Shown in pieces: positions 16,438 to 21,743 of a stretch of 37,457 nt of DNA (its first letter is position 1; each line of letters begins with the position of its first letter). Source of the stretch: Candidatus Gastranaerophilales bacterium (GTDB taxonomy: Bacteria > Cyanobacteriota > Vampirovibrionia > Gastranaerophilales > Gastranaerophilaceae); assembly GCA_021199975.1 (NCBI GenBank), contig JAJQHF010000112.1:1-37457 (forward strand). Reading direction: 5' to 3'. Position numbers and translations under genes: made by a program. The notes under the pieces are model-generated. The model was not told the DNA's origin. It made no database searches and saw only the letters and a program-made list of their open reading frames with translations.

Positions 16438-16774
16438 TATTAACTTCACTTGCTTGTATTAATATTGGTTCGTTATTATTATTATTATTATTATCAATAT
16501 TAACTTTTTTTCGATTAATAACAATTTCAAAATTATTGCCTGCTGCAGATATTTCAATCGCTTTAAACTGTGGATAACAGTATTTAGCAAGCAGTGCAAG
16601 GATTGTAACTTTTACTTCTTCTTTGTTTGTCTTATTATAAAGCTCAATTGACTTTTCGAGCACGTTAAAGTTGCGTGTTTCTAAGAACTCACGCACTCCA
16701 AGCGTTGCTTTATTTGGTGTTCCTTTGACTCTGCCCGCATTAGGCAGCTTTTTGTCACCTTTTTTAAAAGTCAT
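16427..16774 (-). CDS. terS: terminase small subunit
   Basis: 115 aa. The N-terminus KKGDKKLPNAGRVKGTPNKA is the conserved basic start of many small terminase subunits; a helical part follows (VREFLETRNFNVLEKSIELY, VTILALLAKYCYPQFK). The C-terminus has a run of seven Asn encoded by an (ATT)n microsatellite at about 16473-16496. It recognises the packaging site and presents DNA to TerL. First gene of the long leftward late operon, 50 bp from its promoter. Confidence 0.8.
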   Translation of the reverse strand: MTFKKGDKKLPNAGRVKGTPNKATLGVREFLETRNFNVLEKSIELYNKTNKEEVKVTILALLAKYCYPQFKAIEISAAGNNFEIVINRKKVNIDNNNNNNNEPILIQASEVNNAD

Positions 16775-16821
16775 AATATTAACCCACTGCTACAGTAATA
16801 GTAATAGTAATGTATACATCT

Positions 16822-16851
16822 ATTATACACTATTGCATTTTTGTATTGTAA
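16822..16851 (-). promoter_or_regulatory. leftward promoter of the terminase/late operon
   Basis: Minus strand TATAAT (16827-16822) with a modest -35-like TTACAA 18 bases upstream, and about 45 bp before the terS start. An AGTAAT tandem repeat (16793-16811) lies in the leader. It is back-to-back with the rightward promoter at 16900-16908, so the 16775-16940 gap is a divergent control region. Confidence 0.55.
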
Positions 16852-16867
16852 CAAATTGTAAATAATA

Positions 16868-16894
16868 TTGATTAAAAGCAACACATTTAATCAA
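16868..16894. promoter_or_regulatory. operator-like inverted repeat
   Basis: A perfect 9-bp inverted repeat, TTGATTAAA and TTTAATCAA, separated by nine bases. Its right arm ends eight bases before the -10 hexamer of the rightward promoter, i.e. it covers the -35 zone. That is a typical repressor or activator site. No matching repeat was found at the repressor genes by eye, so the protein that binds is unknown. Confidence 0.5.
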
Positions 16895-16899
16895 TTATG

Positions 16900-16908
16900 T
16901 GGTATAAT
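16900..16908 (+). promoter_or_regulatory. extended -10 promoter of the hairpin operon
   Basis: TGG followed by TATAAT is a perfect extended -10 element (TGnTATAAT). No -35 match is needed or seen; the 9-bp dyad at 16868-16894 occupies that zone. Transcription starts at about 16915 and a strong ribosome site (AAAGGAGG) precedes the first gene at 16941. Confidence 0.65.
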
Positions 16909-16940
16909 AATAATGTAAGAAAAAAGAAAGGAGGTCAGAG

Positions 16941-17183
16941 ATGACCAATAAATTAGAAATAGAAAAATATAATGAAATGGAGCGTATAGCGCTCCGCAAA
17001 GCCCTAGTGGAGGCTTGTGTAGAGCCTTCAGATGAAATAGTAGAAAGGGAATTATACAATAATTCCCTCAAGCTATTCAAGGGAGCTCATGGCATGGTAG
17101 CATGCTATGAGGATATAGCTGTAGACGTCTATAGTTTGGATGTCTACACAGGACCTTATGTTGATGAGCTATTCAGGGAATAG
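16941..17183 (+). CDS. 80-aa protein of unknown function encoded by a hairpin-packed gene
   Basis: The start is secure: an AAAGGAGG site eight bases ahead of ATG. The product is acidic, helical at first (EIEKYNEMERIALRKALVEA), then mixed. No family recognised. The unusual thing is the DNA: six strong inverted repeats follow one another (16979-16995, 17009-17029, 17046-17068, 17086-17111, 17120-17148, 17164-17188) with 7- to 11-bp stems and mostly 3- to 7-base loops. The last one includes the stop codon and is followed by a T-run. The message must fold into a string of hairpins. It may be a coding RNA with a second function, or the protein may be incidental. It is first gene of the rightward operon next to the packaging genes. 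Confidence 0.65.
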   Translation: MTNKLEIEKYNEMERIALRKALVEACVEPSDEIVERELYNNSLKLFKGAHGMVACYEDIAVDVYSLDVYTGPYVDELFRE

Positions 17184-17194
17184 CTCATATTTTT
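17164..17194 (+). terminator. intrinsic-terminator-like hairpin overlapping a stop codon
   Basis: ATGAGCTATT pairs perfectly with AATAGCTCAT around a CAGGG loop (17164-17188), followed by ATTTTTAT. The TAG stop of the 80-aa gene lies within the right arm. This could stop most transcripts after the first gene, producing a short structured RNA of about 280 nt, with read-through supplying the next two genes. A second small hairpin (17197-17208) follows. Confidence 0.6.
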
Positions 17195-17244
17195 ATCTCC
17201 TTATGGAGTAATAATTATAACAAAAAAGAAAGAAGGAACAAAAA

Positions 17245-17517
17245 ATGAAAAAATTTGAAATTCCAAATTATCCGATCGGGAAAACCGATTTAATAGAAAT
17301 TTTAATGAAGTCAGAAACTTCATTAGATTTAATAGCAGATTTGATTTTTGATGAAAAAATCAAAATCACTTCAACATTGAGGCATGGGTTGCATAAATTC
17401 AACTCTTTTAAAAAAGCCGACGACAAAATTGGCTTTCAGAAATATTTTTCAGACACTTGTAAAATATGGTATGGTCAAACATTTGGTGCAAATATGTGGG
17501 GCACTTTTGGTACTTAA
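17245..17517 (+). CDS. 90-aa protein, unknown, in the hairpin operon
   Basis: ATG 17245 with a GAAGGA ribosome site. The product begins KKFEIPNYPIGKTDLIEILM and has a helical middle and an aromatic, Gly-rich end (CKIWYGQTFGANMWGTFGT). No family recognised. The gene carries perfect inverted repeats at 17275-17289 (5 bp), 17303-17325 (9 bp, loop of five), 17340-17364 (10 bp, loop of five) and 17413-17436 (6 bp), so its message is as structured as that of the gene before it. Spacing of 61 bp to the previous gene and 36 bp to the next suggests one operon. Confidence 0.6.
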   Translation: MKKFEIPNYPIGKTDLIEILMKSETSLDLIADLIFDEKIKITSTLRHGLHKFNSFKKADDKIGFQKYFSDTCKIWYGQTFGANMWGTFGT

Positions 17518-17553
17518 AATGCAAGATGCCAAGCAGAAACGAAAGGAAAAAAG

Positions 17554-18039
17554 ATGAAAAAACGCTATTATGTTGAATGCTTTAGCGAATACTATTATTC
17601 GATTAAAGAATTAGAAGAAGACTTAATCAATTCGTATTTACATGATAATTTAATTGGTTATGATTATGCCCTTAGCCTGTTAAAAAGGCTTAAAAAATAT
17701 TTATTTTGGTTATATGACATAACCAAAATGAAAACTTATACTGATTGGGATTATGAAAGGAAAAGTGATTTAATTTTTAAACTTTCTTCAAAAATTGAGG
17801 ATGTCATGGAGGAAACGAAAATAAAAAAAGAAGAATTATTCAACACAATTAAATATATAATTGAACCGTTCTATGATAATAATAATATTATAGTGTATGA
17901 CGAAAATGACGATTATATAGATGAATTATATATCGAGGACTTACCAAAGTTTGCGAAAATGTTGGATGAACAACCATACACACATGAAGAAATTGAATTA
18001 TGTGAAGATTTTTGCGAAAAATATTACAAATATATTTAA
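17554..18039 (+). CDS. 161-aa acidic protein, unknown, in the hairpin operon
   Basis: ATG 17554 with a GAAAGGA site. The product is rich in Glu, Asp, Tyr and Lys and predicted helical (YSIKELEEDLINSYLHDNLI, YALSLLKRLKKYLFWLYDIT), acidic in its second half. No family recognised. Its DNA holds an 11-bp perfect hairpin at 17703-17729 (loop ATGAC) and smaller ones at 17586-17601, 17674-17690, 17846-17863 and 17871-17893. Three more hairpins follow the stop codon back to back (18042-18061, 18062-18074, 18077-18090). Probably co-transcribed with the two genes before it. Confidence 0.6.
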   Translation: MKKRYYVECFSEYYYSIKELEEDLINSYLHDNLIGYDYALSLLKRLKKYLFWLYDITKMKTYTDWDYERKSDLIFKLSSKIEDVMEETKIKKEELFNTIKYIIEPFYDNNNIIVYDENDDYIDELYIEDLPKFAKMLDEQPYTHEEIELCEDFCEKYYKYI

Positions 18040-18041
18040 AA

Positions 18042-18090
18042 GGCGGTCTAAATTGACCGCCAGCCCTTAAGGCTTATCTACCATAGTAGA
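18042..18090 (+). terminator. three back-to-back hairpins after the operon
   Basis: GGCGGTC/GACCGCC (7 bp), AGCC/GGCT (4 bp) and TCTAC/GTAGA (5 bp) hairpins follow one another with almost no spacing, starting three bases after the stop codon. A T-run does not follow directly (ATTATATATTTTTTATAAAA begins about 12 bases later), so this is a structured 3' end rather than a classic terminator. Could also protect the message from exonucleases. Confidence 0.5.
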
Positions 18091-18149
18091 AATTAAAAAG
18101 ATTATATATTTTTTATAAAAAATTGTCAATAATTAAAATAAAAAAAAGA

Positions 18150-18220
18150 AAGCCGGTATCTAGTTGAACTTTGGTTCTTTGCAAGATATTAAATAGAGCT
18201 TGCGACCAGATAGACGGCTT
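18150..18220 (+). ncRNA. predicted three-way-junction RNA element
   Basis: An outer stem AAGCCG/CGGCTT continues, after a small internal loop, as TATCT/AGATA and encloses two hairpins: GAAC-TTTG-GTTC (18166-18177) and GCAAG...CTTGC (18181-18203). All 24 pairs are Watson-Crick. The 71-nt element lies in the gap between the hairpin operon and the next gene. It is not a tRNA (no T-arm or CCA-type acceptor). Strand is undetermined, since the pairs are also possible on the opposite strand. Family unknown. Confidence 0.45.
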
Positions 18221-18274
18221 AAATAAAAAGATAACATGTTTAATTATATAAGTAAAGGAGTTTTTTTAAAAAAA

Positions 18275-18454
18275 ATGACAAAAGGCGGAAAAAGACCCGG
18301 CGCAGGACGTCCTGTAGGAACAAACAAAGCAAACAAAGCACAAACTCATTCAATAAGGCTAACTGATACCGATTATAACAACTTTAAGCTTTTAGGCGGT
18401 GTCAAATGGCTTAGGGAAGCAATAAAAGAAGCAATGAAGAATATAATACAATAA
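18275..18454 (+). CDS. small basic DNA-binding protein (RHH-like)
   Basis: 59 aa from ATG 18275, preceded by AAAGGAG; an in-frame ATG at 18236 lacks such a site. The N-terminus TKGGKRPGAGRPVGTNKANK is the basic 'GGKRPGAGRP' tail found on many small phage and plasmid proteins, followed by a short HSIRLTDTDYNNFKLL strand-helix and a C-terminal helix, compatible with a ribbon-helix-helix fold. Probably a DNA-binding regulator. It stands between the hairpin operon and the two convergent HTH genes. Confidence 0.65.
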   Translation: MTKGGKRPGAGRPVGTNKANKAQTHSIRLTDTDYNNFKLLGGVKWLREAIKEAMKNIIQ

Positions 18455-18469
18455 TATTATAATTTTAAA

Positions 18470-18670
18470 TTATTTTCTCTTTTTCCACTCGATATCATAA
18501 CCAAGCAAATCGGCAATGTGGTAAAGCTCAATACAATCAAACGAGCCGCGTTTAATTCTAGTTGATATGTTTTGCGGTGTTGTTCCTAACATTTCGGCTA
18601 ATTTACTGATATTTAGCCCATTTTCGGCTAATTTACCTTTTAAAAAGTATTCAAATTCGATTCTATTCAT
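18470..18670 (-). CDS. small HTH regulator (Cro-type), paralogue 1
   Basis: 66 aa. FLKGKLAENGLNISKLAEML forms the first helices, then GTTPQNISTRIKRGSFDCIE as the recognition segment, and the end reads LLGYDIEWKKRK. It has the same layout and the same ending (LGY(D/E)I.WK.K) as the gene directly upstream (18678-18929), so the two are tandem paralogues. Both read leftward from the promoter at 18950-18978. Likely DNA-binding repressors of the adjacent divergent promoter. Confidence 0.75.
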   Translation of the reverse strand: MNRIEFEYFLKGKLAENGLNISKLAEMLGTTPQNISTRIKRGSFDCIELYHIADLLGYDIEWKKRK

Positions 18671-18677
18671 AACCTCT

Positions 18678-18929
18678 TTAAACTTCTTTTTCTTTCCAAA
18701 TTATTTCATAACCGAGAATATTTGCCACTTCCTCAACTTCAATATATGGCAACATCCCGCGTTTTATTTTTTGAGTCAAACTTTGAGTTGTTATATTTGT
18801 TTGCCCAGCATCTTTTTTTTGTTCCAGAATGTTTGCAAGTGCAGTATATGAAAGATTTGCACCGCCCAGAGCTTTTCTTATTTCTTTTTGCAAGTGTAAA
18901 ATGCGTTCTTCTTTTTCTTTTTCATTCAT
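18678..18929 (-). CDS. small HTH regulator (Cro-type), paralogue 2
   Basis: 83 aa. A charged N-terminus is followed by an HTH core (LSYTALANILEQKKDAGQTN... TTQSLTQKIKRGMLPYIEVE) and an ANILGYEIIWKEKEV end that matches the downstream paralogue. Compared with it, the HTH core has about eight extra residues (EQKKDAGQ). Start ATG 18929 with an AGAGGT site. First gene of a two-gene leftward operon facing away from 19082; likely controls both divergent promoters in the 18930-19081 gap. Confidence 0.75.
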   Translation of the reverse strand: MNEKEKEERILHLQKEIRKALGGANLSYTALANILEQKKDAGQTNITTQSLTQKIKRGMLPYIEVEEVANILGYEIIWKEKEV

Positions 18930-18949
18930 TTTTATAACCTCTTTTTATT

Positions 18950-18978
18950 ATTATAAATATATATATTTAAAAAATCAA
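18950..18978 (-). promoter_or_regulatory. leftward promoter of the HTH pair
   Basis: Minus strand TTGATT (18978-18973), 17-base spacer, TATAAT (18955-18950), about 20 bp from the start codon of the first HTH gene. Faces away from the rightward promoter at 19020-19048. Confidence 0.65.
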
Positions 18979-19019
18979 TACGTATATTAAGAAATGTAAC
19001 ACAAATATTAAAATTAATA

Positions 19020-19048
19020 TTGACAAATTAAATATTAATGTGTATAAT
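19020..19048 (+). promoter_or_regulatory. perfect consensus rightward promoter with overlapping dyad
   Basis: TTGACA, exactly 17 bases, TATAAT: a full sigma-70 consensus. ATTAATAT (19013-19020) and ATATTAAT (19032-19039) form a perfect 8-bp inverted repeat around the -35 box, a likely operator for one of the two adjacent HTH proteins. Drives the genes at 19082 and 19321. Confidence 0.8.
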
Positions 19049-19081
19049 ATAAATATAGACATTAAACGAAAGGAACAAAAA

Positions 19082-19315
19082 ATGACAAATTATTATTTTA
19101 CGGAAACATTGGCAAATGGAACATTAGATTACATAAAAGAGTCAATGGACTATTTAAACCATCTTGAAATTTTAACCAAAGACAGTAAAGTTTTAACCGA
19201 TTTTGTTGAAGACATAAAAGACCTTTTAGACTCAGTCTTAACAGATTTTGAAATTGCATCAAAAACAACTATAGAAGATTTAAAATCAATAATTGCAGAA
19301 AAAGAAAGGAATTAA
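19082..19315 (+). CDS. 77-aa acidic helical protein, unknown
   Basis: ATG 19082 with a GAAAGGA site; frames further upstream run through the promoter and cannot be used. The product is helical and acidic (ETLANGTLDYIKESMDYLNH, LTDFVEDIKDLLDSVLTDFE). First gene behind the consensus promoter at 19020, so strongly expressed when not repressed. Small acidic early proteins often bind host enzymes or mimic DNA, but no family is recognised. Confidence 0.65.
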   Translation: MTNYYFTETLANGTLDYIKESMDYLNHLEILTKDSKVLTDFVEDIKDLLDSVLTDFEIASKTTIEDLKSIIAEKERN

Positions 19316-19320
19316 AAAAA

Positions 19321-19581
19321 ATGTTTAAAACAATTACAAAAGAACAAGCAATTAAATTAACTATTTGGGAAAGGAAAAAACAAGCCTCTGATATTATAAA
19401 TTTTTTATTTAAAAATATTAAATATTTACAAAAAAAAGAAATAAAAAGAATGTTTAAAAGTCTTTACAACTTGGGCAGCATATTTATTGAACTTCCTGAC
19501 GATGACACAATTAGGATTTATTATGACGGAAGCGCTAAATTAATAAAGCCACGCCAGCTAAAATTATTTAAAGCGGCATAA
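19321..19581 (+). CDS. 86-aa basic protein, unknown
   Basis: ATG 19321, five bases after the previous stop, with AAAGGAATT as ribosome site. The first part is basic and helical (TIWERKKQASDIINFLFKNI, KKEIKRMFKSLYNLGS), and the end is beta-like (IFIELPDDDTIRIYYDGSAK). Second gene of the 19020 promoter unit. Its last 18 bases overlap the convergent gene 19564-19971. No family recognised. Confidence 0.6.
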   Translation: MFKTITKEQAIKLTIWERKKQASDIINFLFKNIKYLQKKEIKRMFKSLYNLGSIFIELPDDDTIRIYYDGSAKLIKPRQLKLFKAA

Positions 19582-19971
19582 CTTAACCTTTTTAAGCGCC
19601 TTTTTAATCGTTTTACCCTGTTTTAAGAGCCTTAAAAGCTTAATATGTAACTTTAATCTTTCCCCGATTGTTAAACGCTCCGAGCCTGTAATTTCCGCCT
19701 GATAATACCCTAAATTATCAAAATGGATTGTTAACCCGTTATAAAATAATCTCATATCCCCCAAATTAAGCCTTAATTGATTTTTAAATATAAAAAAGGC
19801 TATTTGTTCATAAATTAAATGAAGGGTTTTTATTCTGAAAATATGCGGTTGGTTGCATTTATAATTAATAATATTGCTAATAATTTTAGATTTTTTAGTT
19901 AGATAATGATAATTATTATCAATATTGTTAATAATAATGTCATCATCCATAATTAAACAATATCCCGCCAC
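19564..19971 (-). CDS. 135-aa protein, unknown, convergent
   Basis: GTG 19971 has an AAAGGTGG site; ATG 19950 is an alternative. The first half is Ile/Asn-rich (DDDIIINNIDNNYHYLTKKS), the second has ERLTIGERLKLHIKLLRLLK and a basic end (KTIKKALKKVKLCRFK). It overlaps the end of the convergent gene 19321-19581 by 18 bp. Possibly co-transcribed with the repressor gene upstream (20016-20663), 44 bp away. No family recognised. Confidence 0.55.
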   Translation of the reverse strand: MAGYCLIMDDDIIINNIDNNYHYLTKKSKIISNIINYKCNQPHIFRIKTLHLIYEQIAFFIFKNQLRLNLGDMRLFYNGLTIHFDNLGYYQAEITGSERLTIGERLKLHIKLLRLLKQGKTIKKALKKVKLCRFK

Positions 19972-20015
19972 ATTTACCCACCTTTATTATAACATTTATA
20001 ACAGATCAGATTAAA

Positions 20016-20663
20016 TTAATCTAATTCAGATATATTTTTTATCATTCTTCCAATAATTTTAAAATCAATTTTTCTTAAATGCTCCTCATCAAAAAGAAAC
20101 GCTTCATATTCCTTTTTATTTGGTATCATAGTAATAGAGCCGTCTGTATTTTGTGTTATTCTGCAAACAAACAATAAAGTTTTTTTGTAAACTTCACTTT
20201 GTGTAATATACGCATAAACGCCGCTGATTAAAGCGTTTTTAACACTCGTGTCAATTAATAATAAATCACCGTTTTTTATAGGTGTTTCGCCTCCATCCAT
20301 ACAATCCCCGGGCATAGAAATTAATTTTAAAGTGTTCTCGTCTTTTATTTTCCAAACCTTGCGTACTAACTCTTTATCCAGCCATATACTTGTAATATGC
20401 GGGTTTTTAATAACTTTATTGTCCAGTTCTTCTATACCTGAATTATAATATTTAACTTCTATAGCGTCAGCGATGTTTAAACTGTATTTAAGGTTAACAT
20501 TATAAAATGTTTCCAGTTGGTGTATTTGTTCGTCATCAAGTTCTTTTTCTTTGTATTTTTGCAAGTATTGCCTTGATAAGTTCAAACACCGTCCCAAATC
20601 TGCAATGGAATAAATATTTTTTTTCTTTAAAGAAATTAAAAGCATAGCCTCTTGAATATTCAT
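20016..20663 (-). CDS. phage repressor with HTH and S24/LexA-type domain lacking the catalytic pair
   Basis: 215 aa from ATG 20663 (a TTG five codons upstream is closer to a GGGGG site). Residues 1-55 form an HTH (YSIADLGRCLNLSRQYLQKY). Residues about 90-215 match the second repressor (23312-24001) and the peptidase S24 fold: MPGDCMDGGE then IKNGDLLLID, and FVCRI. In active LexA/cI proteins the Cys121 position is Ser and the Cys167 position is Lys; here both are Cys, so RecA-stimulated self-cleavage is not expected. Likely a DNA-binding repressor for the promoter pair at 20703-20778. Two cysteines at the former catalytic positions might allow a disulphide. Confidence 0.8.
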   Translation of the reverse strand: MNIQEAMLLISLKKKNIYSIADLGRCLNLSRQYLQKYKEKELDDEQIHQLETFYNVNLKYSLNIADAIEVKYYNSGIEELDNKVIKNPHITSIWLDKELVRKVWKIKDENTLKLISMPGDCMDGGETPIKNGDLLLIDTSVKNALISGVYAYITQSEVYKKTLLFVCRITQNTDGSITMIPNKKEYEAFLFDEEHLRKIDFKIIGRMIKNISELD

Positions 20664-20702
20664 AATAATAATAAACAAACCCCCTTATCTTTATATTAAC
20701 GA

Positions 20703-20731
20703 TTGACATTTATATATAAATAGTTTATTAT
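20703..20731 (+). promoter_or_regulatory. rightward promoter next to the first repressor
   Basis: TTGACA, 17 bases, TATTAT. Transcription would start at about 20738 and run right into the terminator at 20862-20896, or, with read-through, to the ORF6N gene at 21175. It faces the leftward repressor promoter (20750-20778) head-on, so the two would interfere. Confidence 0.55.
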
Positions 20732-20749
20732 GTAAATAATATATACTAC

Positions 20750-20778
20750 ATTATACACTAAACAAATAAAAAAATCAA
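20750..20778 (-). promoter_or_regulatory. leftward promoter of the first repressor
   Basis: Minus strand TTGATT (20778-20773), 17 bases, TATAAT (20755-20750). Its transcript starts at about 20743, close to the start of the rightward transcript of the 20703 promoter, so the two promoters point at each other and overlap in their initial transcribed bases. Confidence 0.6.
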
Positions 20779-20790
20779 CAAATAAAAAAA

Positions 20791-20820
20791 CCGTCATTGC
20801 AAGCGAATGCGCAGCAATCC
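20791..20820. repeat. host-type palindromic repeat (REP-like)
   Basis: CCGTCATTGCAAGCG followed by AATGCGCAGCAATCC, with ATTGC/GCAAT as outer arms. Sequences of the form GTCATTGCGAG...GCAATCC are very common dispersed palindromes in several bacterial genomes (for example Rickettsiales and other AT-rich lineages). Its presence in a non-coding gap of the phage suggests capture from, or spread in, the host. Higher GC than its surroundings. Confidence 0.5.
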
Positions 20821-20861
20821 ATAAAAATAAAAAAATTACTTAATTGATTATCGTTTATTAC

Positions 20862-20896
20862 TACTCCGACTATAACACAACCGGAGTATTTTTTTT
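20862..20896 (+). terminator. intrinsic terminator
   Basis: TACTCCG (20862-20868) and CGGAGTA (20882-20888) form a perfect 7-bp stem with a 13-base loop, followed at once by eight T. Strong rightward intrinsic terminator inside the 496-bp gap between the repressor and the ORF6N gene. The remainder of the gap (20897-21174) holds A/T-rich sequence and one more 7-bp inverted repeat (AAACCTT/AAGGTTT, 21029-21052), and no gene that I can support. Confidence 0.8.
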
Positions 20897-21174
20897 AAAA
20901 AACTTTTAAACAAACAAAAATAAAAAAAACAAAAAAAAGAAAGTTAATTTTTCGTACATAAGGGTATTTATTTAAAATAAAAGAAGAAGTTAATTTTAAT
21001 ACTGTTTTGTCTTTGATTTAAACTTAGGAAACCTTAAAAACCTATAAGGTTTTATAACATGAAAACATTTTAAATTAAATAGGTTATTAAGTTTTATTAC
21101 AGTTAAAAAGAAATTTTTTATTTTTAATGTTTTATCTTTATGATAAAATCAAGTAAACAAAAAAGATTAAGAGC

Positions 21175-21702
21175 ATGACAAAAGAGATTGAGAACAATTT
21201 AACAGAAATAAAAAATCTGATATATGTAATCAGAGGACAAAAAGTAATGCTGGATAGCGATTTAGCTATGTTATATCAAGTTGAAACAAAGGTATTAAAC
21301 CAAGCGGTAAAGCGTAATATTGAAAGATTTCCTAATGATTTTATGTTTCAATTATCAAAAGAAGAATTTGAAAACTTGAGGTCACAATTTGTGACCTCAC
21401 CCAAAGGCGGCGGCAGACAATATTTACCATACGTTTTTACAGAACAAGGAATAGCAATGCTTTCAGGTGTTTTAAAAAGTAAATGTGCTATTGAAATTAA
21501 CATACAAATAATGCGTACCTTTGTAAAATTAAGACAATGGGCAATAGAAAACAAAGAACTTGCGGAAAGATTAACGGAATTAGAACATTATTTTATGCGG
21601 CATTGTCAAGATAATAAAACAGATTTGCAAGAGATATACAAAGTATTAGCCTTGTTATCCGACCGCACAAGACCGCAAGAAATAGGCTTTAAAACAAAAT
21701 AA
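21175..21702 (+). CDS. ORF6N-domain protein
   Basis: 175 aa. Residues about 8-95 match the ORF6N domain found in phage antirepressor-type proteins: IKNLIYVIRGQKVMLDSDLA, MLYQVETKVLNQAVKRNIER, FPNDFMFQLSKEEF, then YLPYVFTEQGIAMLSGVLKS. A helical C-terminus follows (KELAERLTELEHYFMRHCQD). ORF6N proteins are DNA-binding and often counter repressors, though their target here is unknown. It is placed between the two repressor genes and reads rightward. Many bacteria carry chromosomal copies, so it may come from a host. Its end touches the first copy of the 36-bp repeat. Confidence 0.85.
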   Translation: MTKEIENNLTEIKNLIYVIRGQKVMLDSDLAMLYQVETKVLNQAVKRNIERFPNDFMFQLSKEEFENLRSQFVTSPKGGGRQYLPYVFTEQGIAMLSGVLKSKCAIEINIQIMRTFVKLRQWAIENKELAERLTELEHYFMRHCQDNKTDLQEIYKVLALLSDRTRPQEIGFKTK

Positions 21703-21735
21703 AAATTTACGCATTATTTAATCTTTTCTCTTTTC
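21700..21735. repeat. 36-bp direct repeat, copy 1 (cassette left end)
   Basis: Identical over 36 bp to 22981-23016; after one mismatch, seven further bases match. Copy 2 covers the end of the RHH gene and the start of the secreted-protein gene, so copy 1 carries a silent remnant of those borders (an ATGCGTAAATTT start without a following gene). The 1281-bp unit between repeats holds the membrane and secreted protein genes. Confidence 0.85.
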
Positions 21736-21743
21736 AAATTCTT

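Larger units (their letters stand above)
20738..20896 (+). ncRNA. candidate short RNA from promoter 20703 to terminator 20896
   Basis: Bounded by a good promoter and an intrinsic terminator about 158 nt apart, with no plausible coding frame. It contains the palindromic repeat at 20791-20820 and A-rich linkers. It could be a real regulatory RNA or just the terminated product of an early promoter waiting for antitermination. Confidence 0.4.

Noticed and set aside
16473-16497. (ATT)n microsatellite as a possible CRISPR or iteron
   Set aside because: It is a simple triplet run encoding seven Asn in the small terminase subunit; no spacer structure.
18150-18220. tRNA or attC-like element
   Set aside because: Only two inner arms are present, no T-arm consensus and no RYYYAAC/GTTRRRY integron core; kept as an unclassified RNA structure.
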